64,000 nt of DNA from an uncultured Eubacterium sp. (GCA_904420085.1 CAJFUA010000072.1:42153-106152); one strand, 5' to 3'. Positions 26,343-35,707 are shown, counted from the stretch's first letter. Program-made: numbers and translations. Notes: generated from the sequence alone by a model not told the origin.

Positions 26343-28919
26343 ATGAATATAAGTAAATTTACGCAGAAATCCGTAGAAGCCATACAGAATACGGAAAAAA
26401 TAGCCAGTGAGTATGGAAATCAGGAAATTGATCAGGAGCATTTGCTTTATGCTTTGATTCAATTGGAAGACAGCCTGATTATGAAATTAATCGAAAAGAT
26501 GGAGATACAGCCGGAGCATTTCAGGAACAGAGTGGAACAGGCAATCGCGAAACGGACAAAAGTTCAGGGCGGAAATATGTATATGAGTCAGTCGCTGAAT
26601 GAAGTATTAATTCATGGAGAAGATGAAGCAAAGAAAATGGGCGACGAGTATGTTTCCGTGGAGCATTTATTTTTGCTGCTGATAGCAAAGGCAAACAGAG
26701 AGGTTCAGCAAATTTTTCGGGAATATGGCATTACCAGAGAACGGTTTTTGGGAGTGTTGGAAGAAGTGAGAGGAAACATCCGTGTCACGTCGGACAACCC
26801 GGAAAGTACTTATGATGCATTAGCAAAATATGGACAGGATCTGGTAGAGAGAGCCAGAAATCAAAAAATGGATCCGGTCATCGGCAGGGATTCTGAAATC
26901 CGAAATGTCATTCGGATTCTTTCCAGAAAGACAAAAAATAATCCGGTTTTAATCGGCGAGCCGGGCGTCGGCAAAACAGCGGCAGTGGAAGGACTGGCAC
27001 AGCGTATTGTGAAAGGAGACGTGCCGGAAGGATTGAAGGATAAAAAAATATTCTCGCTAGATTTGGGCGCCTTGGTGGCAGGTGCGAAATACCGTGGTGA
27101 ATTTGAGGAACGGTTAAAAGCAGTGCTGGAAGATGTAAAAAAGAGCGATGGAGAGATTATTCTGTTCATTGATGAACTTCATACCATCGTAGGTGCAGGA
27201 AAAACAGACGGTGCCATGGATGCCGGAAATATGTTGAAACCGATGCTTGCCAGAGGTGAACTGCACTGTATCGGCGCTACCACGTTGGATGAGTACCGTC
27301 AGTATATTGAAAAAGATAAGGCGCTGGAGAGACGTTTCCAGCCGGTTATGGTGGATGAACCTACTGTGGAAGATACGATTTCCATCCTGCGTGGACTGAA
27401 AGAACGCTATGAGGTATTTCATGGCGTAAAAATACAGGACGGTGCATTGGTCAGTGCCGCCACATTGTCAGACAGATATATTACGGACCGGTTTCTGCCG
27501 GATAAGGCAATCGATCTGGTAGATGAGGCGTGTGCGTTGATTAAGACCGAGATGGATTCCATGCCTACGGAAGTGGATGAACTGCGCAGAAAGGTAATGC
27601 AGCTGGAGATTGAAGAGGCTGCGCTGAAAAAGGAAAGTGATAATTTAAGTAAAGACCGATTGGAAGAACTGCAGAAAGAACTGGCAGAACTTCGGGATGA
27701 ATACAACAACAAAAAGGCAAAATGGGAAAATGAAAAAAATTCCGTGAACCGTCTACAGGAACTGCGCGAGCAGGTGGAGCAGGTAAAGAAGGATATTGAG
27801 AAATCCCAGAATGAATACGACTTGGATAAAGCCGCACAACTGCAATACGGAACATTGCCGGAACTGCAGAAACAGCTTCAGGCAGAAGAAGAGAAGGTGG
27901 GCGAGAAAGATTTATCACTGGTAAGAGAAAGTGTGACGGAAGAAGAAATCGCAAGAATTATTTCCCGTTGGACAGGAATCCCGGTGGCAAAACTGACCGA
28001 GACAGAGCGAAATAAAACATTACACTTAGATGAGCAATTGCATAAAAGAGTTATCGGTCAGGATGAGGCTGTTACAAAAATTACGGAGTCCATTATCCGT
28101 TCAAAGGCAGGCATTAAAGATCCAAGTAAACCGATTGGTTCCTTCCTGTTTCTGGGACCTACCGGAGTCGGTAAGACGGAGCTGGCAAAAGCACTGGCAG
28201 AAAGCCTGTTTGATGATGAGAGCAATATTGTGCGCATTGATATGAGCGAGTATATGGAGAAATACAGTGTATCCCGTCTCATCGGAGCACCTCCGGGATA
28301 TGTGGGATATGACGAGGGCGGACAGTTGACTGAGGCGGTCCGCAGGAAACCATATTCTGTCGTATTATTTGACGAGGTGGAAAAGGCACATCCGGATGTG
28401 TTTAACGTACTGCTTCAGGTATTGGATGACGGACGTATCACGGATTCACAGGGAAGAACCGTGGATTTTAAAAATACGATTCTGATTATGACTTCCAATA
28501 TCGGTTCTGCCTTTCTTCTGGAAGGCATTGATGATGCCGGAAACATCAAAAAGGAGAATCAGGAAATGGTTATGAATGATTTACGAAATCATTTCCGACC
28601 GGAATTTCTGAACCGTCTGGATGAGATTGTCATGTTCAAGCCGTTAACCCGGGATAATATCGGTGGTATTGTAGATTTGATTATTACAAATCTGAATGAG
28701 CGTCTGGCAGATAAAGATTTGAAGATTTCTCTGACAGAAGTAGCCAAGAAATATGTTGCCGATCATGGCTATGATCCGGTTTACGGTGCCAGACCATTGA
28801 AACGGTATCTGCAGAAAAATGTGGAGACACTGGCTGCAAAAGTTATCTTGGAAGGAAAGGTAAATATGGGAGATACCATTACCTTTGATGTGGAAGAGAA
28901 TCAGTTAGTTGTAAAATAA
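26343..28919 (+). CDS. clpB: ATP-dependent chaperone ClpB
   Basis: An 858-residue hexameric disaggregase that works with DnaK. It has the Clp N-domain with two repeats (about 1-145), AAA-1 with GEPGVGKTA (about 205), the long middle coiled coil (about 405-525) that separates ClpB from ClpA/ClpC, and AAA-2 with GPTGVGKTE (about 605). The C-terminus ends in normal D2 small-domain sequence. An in-frame TTG lies 15 bp upstream, but ATG 26343 has GGAGGTGG at the right distance. Heat-shock operators of the common types were not seen in front of it. Confidence 0.96.
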   Translation: MNISKFTQKSVEAIQNTEKIASEYGNQEIDQEHLLYALIQLEDSLIMKLIEKMEIQPEHFRNRVEQAIAKRTKVQGGNMYMSQSLNEVLIHGEDEAKKMGDEYVSVEHLFLLLIAKANREVQQIFREYGITRERFLGVLEEVRGNIRVTSDNPESTYDALAKYGQDLVERARNQKMDPVIGRDSEIRNVIRILSRKTKNNPVLIGEPGVGKTAAVEGLAQRIVKGDVPEGLKDKKIFSLDLGALVAGAKYRGEFEERLKAVLEDVKKSDGEIILFIDELHTIVGAGKTDGAMDAGNMLKPMLARGELHCIGATTLDEYRQYIEKDKALERRFQPVMVDEPTVEDTISILRGLKERYEVFHGVKIQDGALVSAATLSDRYITDRFLPDKAIDLVDEACALIKTEMDSMPTEVDELRRKVMQLEIEEAALKKESDNLSKDRLEELQKELAELRDEYNNKKAKWENEKNSVNRLQELREQVEQVKKDIEKSQNEYDLDKAAQLQYGTLPELQKQLQAEEEKVGEKDLSLVRESVTEEEIARIISRWTGIPVAKLTETERNKTLHLDEQLHKRVIGQDEAVTKITESIIRSKAGIKDPSKPIGSFLFLGPTGVGKTELAKALAESLFDDESNIVRIDMSEYMEKYSVSRLIGAPPGYVGYDEGGQLTEAVRRKPYSVVLFDEVEKAHPDVFNVLLQVLDDGRITDSQGRTVDFKNTILIMTSNIGSAFLLEGIDDAGNIKKENQEMVMNDLRNHFRPEFLNRLDEIVMFKPLTRDNIGGIVDLIITNLNERLADKDLKISLTEVAKKYVADHGYDPVYGARPLKRYLQKNVETLAAKVILEGKVNMGDTITFDVEENQLVVK

Positions 28920-28931
28920 AAGAGGCTATTC

Positions 28932-28972
28932 AAGCCGGGACTTTAAGGAGATTCTTAGAGTCCCGGCTTTTT
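28932..28972 (+). terminator. Terminator of clpB
   Basis: Arms 28932-28947 and 28954-28969 form a 16-bp GC-rich stem with one mismatch, followed by TTTT. A strong intrinsic terminator 12 bp after clpB. The next 150 bp hold nothing else that I recognise. Confidence 0.93.
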
Positions 28973-29126
28973 GGCGCTAAATTGAGTAAAAAGCAGACTA
29001 TCGGATTACGATAAAAGCAGGAGAGTTATTGAAAAGGTGATGTAAAAGTGATATTTTAAAAGCAGAAAGGATTAATGGGTTAAGAAACAGGGAAAAAATC
29101 AGGAAACATTGTGGAGGGTAAAAGTT

Positions 29127-30131
29127 ATGAAAGAAAATTTGAAGAAAATAGTTATGATATTCGTACTATTGGGAGTGACAACGATACCGGGGGTAAAACT
29201 ATACGCAGATACCCCCAGAGTTACATTTTCTGATACATATCTGACATTTGAGGTATGGCAGGGAAATGGAAATTCTTCTGTAAGAATAGGAAGTGATTTT
29301 CTGACAAAAAACAAGAATATAGTAAAATTTGATGAATTTGAACTGATAAAATATGGGGAGAAAGTATTTGATACTTCAAATTATATGGTTACAGAGTCAG
29401 GGAATGATACGGTTATTACGCTGAGGGAAAGTTATTTGAAAACTCTTCAGGATGGGACATATTCGTTTGATATGGTTTTTTCCAGAGCGATTATACCAGT
29501 GAAACTGCATGTGGTAACACACAAAGTCAAAGTTCAGGATGAGTATTTTCCGTTTGTTTTAATGAGAGGAAACGGTTCGGCGCAGGTAAAACTTCCTTCA
29601 GATTTATCTGGCAACGAATTTTATCCGGAATTGTTTCAAGGGCTATGGTATAAAGGGAGTAAAGTCGCAGCATCAAGCTATTCAGTAAGCCGTTATCAAA
29701 GTATAACCAGTATTACATTAAGCAAAGACTATGTTGAACAACTGCCAGAGGGGGAGCATTATTTTGTTGCCGATTTTATGAATGTGGATATTAATCTGAA
29801 ATTAAAAAAGGTAACTGGGAAGAAGCGCTCCCCAAATAATAAGCTGGTTAAAGTACAAAAAATTAAAATATATGCAAAAAAGAAAAAACTGGTAATAAAA
29901 TGGAAAAAACAAAAAAATGTCACAGGTTATGTTGTAAAAATTGGAACTAACAGAAAAATTACAAAAAATAAAATAACAAAGATTATCAGGAAAAATAAAA
30001 ATACGATAAGTATAAGGGGACTTAAAAATAATAAAAAATATTATTTAAAGGTCAGAGCTTATAGAAAGATAAAAGGAAAGAAATATTGGGGAGTCTGGTC
30101 GCGAACGGTTTCTAAAAAAATAAAAGATTAG
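29127..30131 (+). CDS. Secreted protein with two X2-like repeats and an FN3 domain
   Basis: A 334-residue exported protein. A signal peptide (about 1-28, ending near LYADT) is followed by two repeats of about 105 residues. Each begins with a TF/VxDxYxxF strand and a GNG turn and ends in an LxxSYLKTLQDGTYSF-like segment, a pattern resembling cellulosomal X2/Ig-like modules. The last 90 residues form a lysine-rich fibronectin type III domain (YVVKIGTNRK, YYLKVRAYRK) common in Lachnospiraceae surface proteins. There is no sortase motif or membrane anchor. ATG 29127 has GGAGGG in front. Codons are very A-rich compared with neighbours. The role is probably in the envelope but unknown. Confidence 0.75.
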   Translation: MKENLKKIVMIFVLLGVTTIPGVKLYADTPRVTFSDTYLTFEVWQGNGNSSVRIGSDFLTKNKNIVKFDEFELIKYGEKVFDTSNYMVTESGNDTVITLRESYLKTLQDGTYSFDMVFSRAIIPVKLHVVTHKVKVQDEYFPFVLMRGNGSAQVKLPSDLSGNEFYPELFQGLWYKGSKVAASSYSVSRYQSITSITLSKDYVEQLPEGEHYFVADFMNVDINLKLKKVTGKKRSPNNKLVKVQKIKIYAKKKKLVIKWKKQKNVTGYVVKIGTNRKITKNKITKIIRKNKNTISIRGLKNNKKYYLKVRAYRKIKGKKYWGVWSRTVSKKIKD

Positions 30132-30305
30132 GTGTAAGAACAGAGAGGATTGAGGCACTGTCACAGATTTGGATGAATCTGTATCATGGAAAGGAAAACA
30201 ATATGGAGATATTATTAAAAGGGGACTGTAAAAAGATAAAGTGTGTACAAGGGGAAAAAGAAAAAATGATTTATAACGGAGAAAAAGAAGAATCCCGAAA
30301 CAAAT

Positions 30306-30641
30306 TTGGTGGTTGTGGAATATAAAAAATTTCAATATGACTATAAAGGAAAAAGCATTGTACCACCGGAAATAAAAATAAATAACCAGAAAGTGGAAAT
30401 AACATCAGAAGTGCATACAAAAGATTTAAAAAATCATTTTATACAATGGTGTACAAGTCTGTTATATATTACGATAGTAGCTTTACTCATTATGATAGTA
30501 ATTATGCTGAATGCAGGAAAATATATGATATATGTAGGAGCAATCAATGTAATCATTGCTGTTGCGGTGGGCGCCAAAAATTTATGCGATTATCACAAAT
30601 ATAAAATCACTAAAAATGAACTGTCCTTATATGAAAAGTGA
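30306..30641 (+). CDS. Small membrane protein, probably frameshifted at its start
   Basis: The frame encodes 111 residues from TTG 30306, with two hydrophobic helices (about 48-68 and 72-92). I do not recognise the family. There is no ribosome binding site at the TTG. A separate frame starting at ATG 30203, with AAAGGA in front, runs 40 codons and stops at 30325. Joining the two through the A-rich run at 30281-30290 would give one protein of about 145 residues. The gene is therefore likely to be a single frame broken by a one-base slip, either a real mutation or a sequencing error. It lies between the FN3 protein and the metal operon. Confidence 0.5.
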   Translation: MVVVEYKKFQYDYKGKSIVPPEIKINNQKVEITSEVHTKDLKNHFIQWCTSLLYITIVALLIMIVIMLNAGKYMIYVGAINVIIAVAVGAKNLCDYHKYKITKNELSLYEK

Positions 30642-30666
30642 GAGTAAAAATAAGCAGATAAGACAT

Positions 30667-30752
30667 AAAAGGACTATGAGATGCATATGACCTCAAAAGT
30701 TAGAGCGAAAATCTGACGTTGGGAGGTGATTTCAATCTCATAGTTCTTTTTA
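30667..30752 (+). terminator. Long-loop stem with nested hairpin, terminator
   Basis: Arms 30667-30682 and 30735-30750 form a 16-bp stem (one G-T pair) ending in TTTTT. The 52-nt loop holds a second imperfect hairpin, ACCTC/GAGGT outside and GTTAGA/TCTGAC inside. The inner part resembles paired ends of IS3-type elements, so it may be an insertion remnant, but I cannot prove this. Confidence 0.6.
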
Positions 30753-30789
30753 TTCATATGAAAAAAATGATAGGAATGAAAAGATTCGC

Positions 30790-30818
30790 TTGACAAAGCC
30801 ATGGATTTTTATTAAAAT
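30790..30818 (+). promoter_or_regulatory. Promoter of the arsR-ATPase operon
   Basis: TTGACA (30790-30795) and TAAAAT (30813-30818) are spaced exactly 17 bp. The operator follows 6 bp after the -10. Confidence 0.9.
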
Positions 30819-30823
30819 AGCAA

Positions 30824-30839
30824 ATGAACAATTATTCAT
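30824..30839 (+). promoter_or_regulatory. ArsR/SmtB-type operator
   Basis: ATGAACAATTATTCAT is an imperfect palindrome of the TGAA-N6-TTCA type bound by metal-sensing ArsR/SmtB regulators such as CzrA. It covers the transcription start, so the bound repressor would block the polymerase. The same central 14 bases recur upstream of citrate synthase. Confidence 0.75.
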
Positions 30840-30882
30840 ATGTTTACGTAAAACAATATGTATGACAATAAGGAGAAATTTT

Positions 30883-31239
30883 ATGAGCGAGAAATTACAA
30901 AATTGTGGGGGTGAACATCACCATGATGAAATTATACAAAAAATATCCGTGGAAATGCCGGATGAGGGAACGCTCTGTGATTTGGCAGAGTTTTTTAAAG
31001 TATTTGCTGATTCTACCAGAATTAAAATATTGTATGCATTATCCGGCGGAGAGTTGTGCGTGTGCGATATCTGGCAGAGCCTTGGACTGACACAGTCCGC
31101 AGTTTCTCATCAGCTTCGGATTTTAAAACAGATGCATCTGGTAAAATATAGAAAAGAGGGAAAGACAGTCTATTATTCATTGGATGATGATCATATTCAG
31201 TCTATTTTAGAAGCAGGCTTGGAACATGTAATGGAATAA
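30883..31239 (+). CDS. ArsR/SmtB-family metal-sensing repressor
   Basis: A 118-residue winged-helix repressor. The N-terminus carries a His-rich patch (GGEHHHDE). The helix alpha-3 motif ELCVCDIW (about residues 61-68) is the CadC/SmtB-type cysteine site, followed by the recognition helix LTQSAVSHQLRILKQ. The C-terminus holds DDDHIQSILEAGLEH, with Asp/His/Glu positions typical of the alpha-5 zinc site. Zinc, cadmium or lead are therefore likely inducers. The frame is open upstream, but ATG 30883 has AAGGAGA in front; the longer reading would run through the promoter. The ATPase gene follows by 13 bp. Confidence 0.93.
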   Translation: MSEKLQNCGGEHHHDEIIQKISVEMPDEGTLCDLAEFFKVFADSTRIKILYALSGGELCVCDIWQSLGLTQSAVSHQLRILKQMHLVKYRKEGKTVYYSLDDDHIQSILEAGLEHVME

Positions 31240-31252
31240 GGAGGGAGACAAC

Positions 31253-33274
31253 ATGAACTTAAGGGAGAAAATCAATCATAGCGAACACAGTCATGACGGA
31301 CATTGTCATTGTGAAAGCGGTCACGGTCATACACACAGTCATGGATGCGAATGTTGCGAAGATGGTGTAGAGATTGAAAAGAGAAAAACCATTGCGGGTG
31401 TAGCAGTATTTATATTTGCTTTCATTATATTTCATATCCCGGGGATATTCCGGTCTTTTGACGAGCAGACCATGGATACCATTGAGTTAATTGTGTTCCT
31501 GCTGATTTATCTGGTGACTGCCAGAGATATTGTGGTTAATGCCATTAAAAATTTGTTTAAGGGAAAAGCTTTGGATGAGCAGTTTTTAATGTCGGCGGCC
31601 AGTCTGGGAGCGTTCTTTGTGGGAGAGTATCCGGAGGCATGTGCGGTTATGCTGTTCTATATGGTAGGCGAGTTGTTTCAGGACTACGCGGTGGACCGTT
31701 CCAGAAATTCCATTACAGAGTTGATGGATATCAGACCGGATTATGCAAATCTGCTGAAGAAAGATGGAACCATTGAGAAAACAGATCCGAATCAGGTAAA
31801 AGTAGGAGATGTGATTGTGGTAAAACCAGGTGAAAAAATCCCTCTGGATGGAGTAATCATAGAAGGCGAAGGAAGTTTGGACACGTCAAGTCTTACCGGT
31901 GAAAGTCTGCCGAGGGAAGTGCTTGTGGCAGATCAAGTTATTAGTGGCTCTATCAGTATCAGTGGCGTACTGACCATAAAGGTGACGAAAGCATTTGGAG
32001 AATCGACAGTCTCCAAAATTCTTCAACTGGTGGAAAACGCCGGCAGTAAGAAAGCAAGAACAGAAAAATTTATTACCCGGTTTGCAAAAGTTTATACTCC
32101 GATTGTAGTAGGTCTTGCCATTGCCCTGGCAGTGATTCCGCCACTGGTAAATGTAGCTTTAGGTGCAGATATTACAGATTTTTACGGAGTATGGAATGCA
32201 TGGATATACCGGGCGCTGACATTTCTCGTTATATCCTGCCCATGTGCGTTGGTAATTTCTACCCCTCTCAGTTTCTTTGCAGGTATCGGAGCGGCTTCCG
32301 CAAAAGGTGTATTGGTAAAGGGAAGTAATTATCTGGAATGGATTGCAAACTGCGATACCGTCGTTTTTGATAAAACAGGAACATTGACGGAAGGCGTGTT
32401 TCAAGTCAGTAAAATTCATGCGAAAGTGGAAGAGCAGGTGTTTTTGCAGATGGCAGCCATTGCAGAAATTTATTCCAATCATCCTATTGCAAAGTCTATT
32501 AAGGATGAAATGAAGGTAAGAGATGCAAAAGTCTACTATGAAATTGAATCCAGACAAAGAGATATCAAAGTAGAAGAAATTCATGGAAAAGGTATTAAAG
32601 CCATGTTGGATGACAGTACAATTCTTGCGGGAAACGGAAAGTTGATGGAAACTTTCGGAATCGATTATGAGCAGGCGGAGGATGCAGGTACAATCATATA
32701 TGTGGCGGTGGATAATCAGTGTCTGGGATATGCAGTAATTGAAGATACCGTTAAAAACAGTTCTAAAGAGGCAGTTTCTGAATTAAAAGAACTGGGAGTG
32801 GAAAATATTGTGATGCTTACCGGTGACAGAAAGAAAATTGCAGATAAGATTTCGAAAGAGTTACATTTGGATGCAGTTTATTCTGAACTTCTGCCGGCAG
32901 ATAAGGTGGAACATGTGGAAAAAATGTTGGAAAACAGTCATGGTCTGGTTTTTGTAGGAGACGGTGTCAATGATGCGCCGGTTCTTGCCAGAGCAGATAT
33001 AGGAATTGCCATGGGAGCCATGGGAAGCGACGCGGCAATCGAGGCGGCTGATATTGTGCTGATGGATGACAACCCTATGAGCATTGTTAAGGCAATGAAA
33101 ATTGCACGGAAAACCATTGCCATAGCCAAGGAAAATATTGTGTTTGCGCTGGCAGTTAAAGTGCTGGTACTGGCATTGGCAGCGCTGGGCATTGTCGCCA
33201 TGTGGGCGGCAGTATTTGCCGATGTAGGTGTATGCGTGCTGGCAATACTGAACGCCATGCGGGCGGCAAAATAA
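31253..33274 (+). CDS. Zn/Cd-type heavy-metal P1B-ATPase
   Basis: A 673-residue metal efflux ATPase. In place of the usual GMTCxxC domain, the N-terminus has a His/Cys-rich tail (HSHDGHCHCESGHGHTHSHG, then CECC). The core shows TGES (actuator), the membrane motif SCPCALVIS (about residues 329-337), the phosphorylation motif DKTGTLTEG (about 372-380), NHPIAKS (nucleotide domain) and GDGVNDAP (hinge). CPC plus the regulator type point to Zn2+/Cd2+/Pb2+ export rather than copper. It is controlled by the ArsR-type gene in front. Confidence 0.95.
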   Translation: MNLREKINHSEHSHDGHCHCESGHGHTHSHGCECCEDGVEIEKRKTIAGVAVFIFAFIIFHIPGIFRSFDEQTMDTIELIVFLLIYLVTARDIVVNAIKNLFKGKALDEQFLMSAASLGAFFVGEYPEACAVMLFYMVGELFQDYAVDRSRNSITELMDIRPDYANLLKKDGTIEKTDPNQVKVGDVIVVKPGEKIPLDGVIIEGEGSLDTSSLTGESLPREVLVADQVISGSISISGVLTIKVTKAFGESTVSKILQLVENAGSKKARTEKFITRFAKVYTPIVVGLAIALAVIPPLVNVALGADITDFYGVWNAWIYRALTFLVISCPCALVISTPLSFFAGIGAASAKGVLVKGSNYLEWIANCDTVVFDKTGTLTEGVFQVSKIHAKVEEQVFLQMAAIAEIYSNHPIAKSIKDEMKVRDAKVYYEIESRQRDIKVEEIHGKGIKAMLDDSTILAGNGKLMETFGIDYEQAEDAGTIIYVAVDNQCLGYAVIEDTVKNSSKEAVSELKELGVENIVMLTGDRKKIADKISKELHLDAVYSELLPADKVEHVEKMLENSHGLVFVGDGVNDAPVLARADIGIAMGAMGSDAAIEAADIVLMDDNPMSIVKAMKIARKTIAIAKENIVFALAVKVLVLALAALGIVAMWAAVFADVGVCVLAILNAMRAAK

Positions 33275-33344
33275 AAACATTGTTTTTGGGAATGCGGATT
33301 TTATTTTCTGCATAGAATAGTTAATAAAAATCAACGGATTTGTT

Positions 33345-34073
33345 GTGAAGAAAAGAATTGCTTTATTTTTATTAATTGTTTTAAATATAACTGTCTGGTA
33401 TGGTGGAAAAATCAGTTTGGAAAAAATCGGATCCGGGGAGAAAATACAAAAAATAGAAGTAAATCAGACAGGAGCGGTCCGAAATAAAATCAGAGAGCAC
33501 CCAAAAGTGGCAATTACCTTTGATGACGGACCCAGCACGGTGTATACGGAAATACTTTTAGACGGATTAAAAGAACGTGGTGTGAGAGCTACGTTCTTTT
33601 TGACGGGAAGAGAAATTCAATATAGTAAAAATGTGGTGAAACGGATGAGTGATGAAGGACATATCGTAGGAAACCATACTTATTCTCATATTGATTTGAA
33701 ACGGACCGATTATGCGAAAGCAAAAGAAGAAATCGAAAAAACAAACGAATGCATCAAAAAAGTAACGGGGAAAACTCCGAAATACATCAGACCTCCATAT
33801 GGCGACTGGGATGACCGGCTTTTAGAAGAGACAGATATGTCCATTGTGTTGTGGAGTGTGGATCCGGAAGACTGGAAAGACCAGAATGCAGAAATTGTAG
33901 CCCGCAGAGTCATAAAAAGTACAAAACCGGGCGATGTGATTTTGCTTCATGATATATTTAAAACCTCTGTGGAAGCGGCACTGATTATTGTTGATGAATT
34001 ACAAAATGAAGGGTATGAGTTTGTCACCATTGATAAGATAGACAGTGCAAAAGTTATTAATAAAAATCAATAA
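33345..34073 (+). CDS. Polysaccharide deacetylase (NodB domain)
   Basis: A 242-residue membrane-anchored or exported enzyme: a short N-terminal hydrophobic segment (about 3-20), then the NodB fold. The metal and catalytic motifs are complete: AITFDDGPS (about 53-61), NHTYSHIDL (about 109-117), RPPYGDWDD (about 144-152), LWSVDPEDW (about 163-171) and ILLHDIF (about 195-201). Enzymes of this type remove acetyl groups from peptidoglycan GlcNAc or MurNAc, often giving lysozyme resistance or serving in spore cortex. GTG 33345 is used as start; the ribosome binding site is weak. Confidence 0.9.
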   Translation: MKKRIALFLLIVLNITVWYGGKISLEKIGSGEKIQKIEVNQTGAVRNKIREHPKVAITFDDGPSTVYTEILLDGLKERGVRATFFLTGREIQYSKNVVKRMSDEGHIVGNHTYSHIDLKRTDYAKAKEEIEKTNECIKKVTGKTPKYIRPPYGDWDDRLLEETDMSIVLWSVDPEDWKDQNAEIVARRVIKSTKPGDVILLHDIFKTSVEAALIIVDELQNEGYEFVTIDKIDSAKVINKNQ

Positions 34074-34150
34074 TGAAATTTAGAGTTTTCCACAGCTTCT
34101 TCTGTACATTCCACAAAGTTTTATTTAACGTTTTTTTAACAAAAAATATA

Positions 34151-34179
34151 TTGTGAAAAGAAGAAGTCAATGTTATACT
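34151..34179 (+). promoter_or_regulatory. Promoter of the small export protein gene
   Basis: TTGTGA (34151-34156) and TATACT (34174-34179) with a 17-bp spacer; TG-T precedes the -10. Confidence 0.75.
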
Positions 34180-34218
34180 GTTGAAAGTATTAAGAAAAGA
34201 AATGAGGAATGACATTTA

Positions 34219-34689
34219 ATGAAATATTTAATTATTTTTTTCATCTCAATGGTGCCTATTGTGGAACTGAGAGGAGCGCTGCCTGTTGCGGCAGGTTATG
34301 GATTACCTATGGTACAGTCGTACATTATATGCGTCCTTGGGAATATGCTGCCGGTTCCGGTTATATTTTTCTTTGCAAGAAAGGTTCTGCTTTGGGGAGC
34401 AGATAAAAAATATATCGGAAAATTTTTTACATGGTGTATTGATAAAGGTGAGCGTGCAGGAGATAAGCTAAAGGAAAAATCAGATCGTGGATTATATGTG
34501 GCACTGCTTATTTTTGTAGGTATCCCACTTCCGGGTACCGGAGCGTGGACAGGTACACTGGCAGCCAGTTTTCTGGATTTGGATTTCAAGAAAAGCGTTA
34601 TCGCCTGTATGGGCGGAGTCCTTTTGGCAGGAGTAATCATGGGTGTGTTAAGTGCCTTGGGAGTATCAGCCATTAATGCAGCTTTTTAA
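34219..34689 (+). CDS. Small multidrug export family protein (COG2426-like)
   Basis: A 156-residue membrane protein with four to five helices. The N-terminal VPIVELRGALPVAAGYG (about 12-28) and the middle VGIPLPGTGAWTGTLAA (about 99-115) are hallmarks of the Sm_multidrug_ex family, distantly related to DedA/SNARE-associated transporters. The family name reflects an early report; the true substrate is not established. It has its own promoter and is followed by another small membrane protein gene. Confidence 0.87.
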   Translation: MKYLIIFFISMVPIVELRGALPVAAGYGLPMVQSYIICVLGNMLPVPVIFFFARKVLLWGADKKYIGKFFTWCIDKGERAGDKLKEKSDRGLYVALLIFVGIPLPGTGAWTGTLAASFLDLDFKKSVIACMGGVLLAGVIMGVLSALGVSAINAAF

Positions 34690-34773
34690 AATTTTGAAGC
34701 AGAGATAAAATCAGTAACATAAGAATTGAGACATAAGAAATAAAACATAAAAAATTAAAACGTGGTGTTTGTT

Positions 34774-35172
34774 ATGGCTAAAAAACAGATGAATTATAAT
34801 TATATGTATAAAGGACAAAAAAATAATCAGCAGATGAAAAGCGGATATGAGAAATATACGCCGGGAATGGTAGGAAAGATTGCCATGGCAGTCACCGTAC
34901 CTTCTGCGGCGATTGCTTTTATTTCTGTTATGCTGGCTGTTTTCGGTATGCTACAGGCATTGGTAGTTACTTTTATTACATTTATCATATCATTGGCAGG
35001 AAGTATTGTGATTGCCATTGATATTGTACGTTTTAACCGAAACCAGAAGAAAGTCACAGGTGGTGTTTCCGATGAACCGAAGACTATGGATATCATGCGA
35101 ATCGTACATCTGCTGATTGGAATTCTCACAGGAATTATTATCGGTTATCTGATTTGGGGAGCAAAATATTAG
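34774..35172 (+). CDS. Small membrane protein, unknown function
   Basis: A 132-residue protein with a soluble Asn/Tyr/Lys-rich N-terminus (about 1-30) and three hydrophobic helices (about 36-58, 60-84 and 108-130). I do not recognise the family with certainty. ATG 34774 gives MAKKQMNYNY; an in-frame GTG 12 bp upstream is possible, and neither has a strong ribosome binding site. The DUF4250 gene follows after 9 bp. Confidence 0.65.
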   Translation: MAKKQMNYNYMYKGQKNNQQMKSGYEKYTPGMVGKIAMAVTVPSAAIAFISVMLAVFGMLQALVVTFITFIISLAGSIVIAIDIVRFNRNQKKVTGGVSDEPKTMDIMRIVHLLIGILTGIIIGYLIWGAKY

Positions 35173-35181
35173 GAGAGCATT

Positions 35182-35361
35182 ATGAACCAGTTACCAAAAG
35201 ACCCTGTCATGCTGTTAAGTGTGGTAAATACAAATCTAAGGGATTATTATTCAGATTTGGACAGCTTTTGTCAGGCAAAAGATGTAGATAAAAATAGTTT
35301 AATAAAAAAACTTTCGGATATCGGATATGAATATGACAAAAATCAAAATCAATTTAAGTAA
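35182..35361 (+). CDS. DUF4250 domain protein
   Basis: A 59-residue cytosolic protein that fits DUF4250, a small family of unknown function frequent in Clostridia. The characteristic start is MNQLPKDPVMLLSVVNT, followed by an acidic helix-turn (DYYSDLDSFC) and the end YEYDKNQNQF. ATG 35182 has TAGGAGA in front at normal distance. It may be translated with the preceding membrane protein. Confidence 0.85.
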   Translation: MNQLPKDPVMLLSVVNTNLRDYYSDLDSFCQAKDVDKNSLIKKLSDIGYEYDKNQNQFK

Positions 35362-35405
35362 AAATTTCTGCTGAAAATAGAAGAAAAGAGATAATAGTTT
35401 CCAAA

Positions 35406-35700
35406 ATGATGGAGTAAGCTGATAAAATTAGTTCTTATGTTTCAGGTATGGATTATGAAATCTTTTCAAAAAGTAGTCTTGTGGTGGAGGCATGTGTGTA
35501 TGATTTAAGTCAGATAGGAGAATTAGCCAACAGACTGGATGATTTTTTTACGCAGCAGCATAAGGATATTCCATGGAAACAGGTTATGGACTAAGAAATC
35601 GAATTGTACATGATTATGAGGGTGTTAATTTAAAACTTGTATGGAAATTATAAGTGAAGATATTCCTGAAATGAAAGAAAAATTGTTAAATATTAAATAG
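35406..35700 (+). pseudogene. Decayed HepT-like (HEPN) toxin gene
   Basis: Three short frames in a row encode successive parts of a HepT/DUF86 protein. From 35418 one frame gives ADKISSYVSGMDYE, then LSQIGELANRLDDFF and HKDIPWKQ, and stops at 35591-35593. A +1 shift gives GLRNRIVHDYEGVNLKLVW, holding the HEPN motif RxxxxHxY, and stops near 35653. A further shift gives IISEDIPEMKEKLLNIK and stops at 35700. The start is also blocked by TAA 35415. HepT is the RNase toxin of HepT-MntA systems; the MntA nucleotidyltransferase antitoxin gene is not seen. This is a dead remnant. Confidence 0.85.
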
Positions 35701-35707
35701 GGATTGT

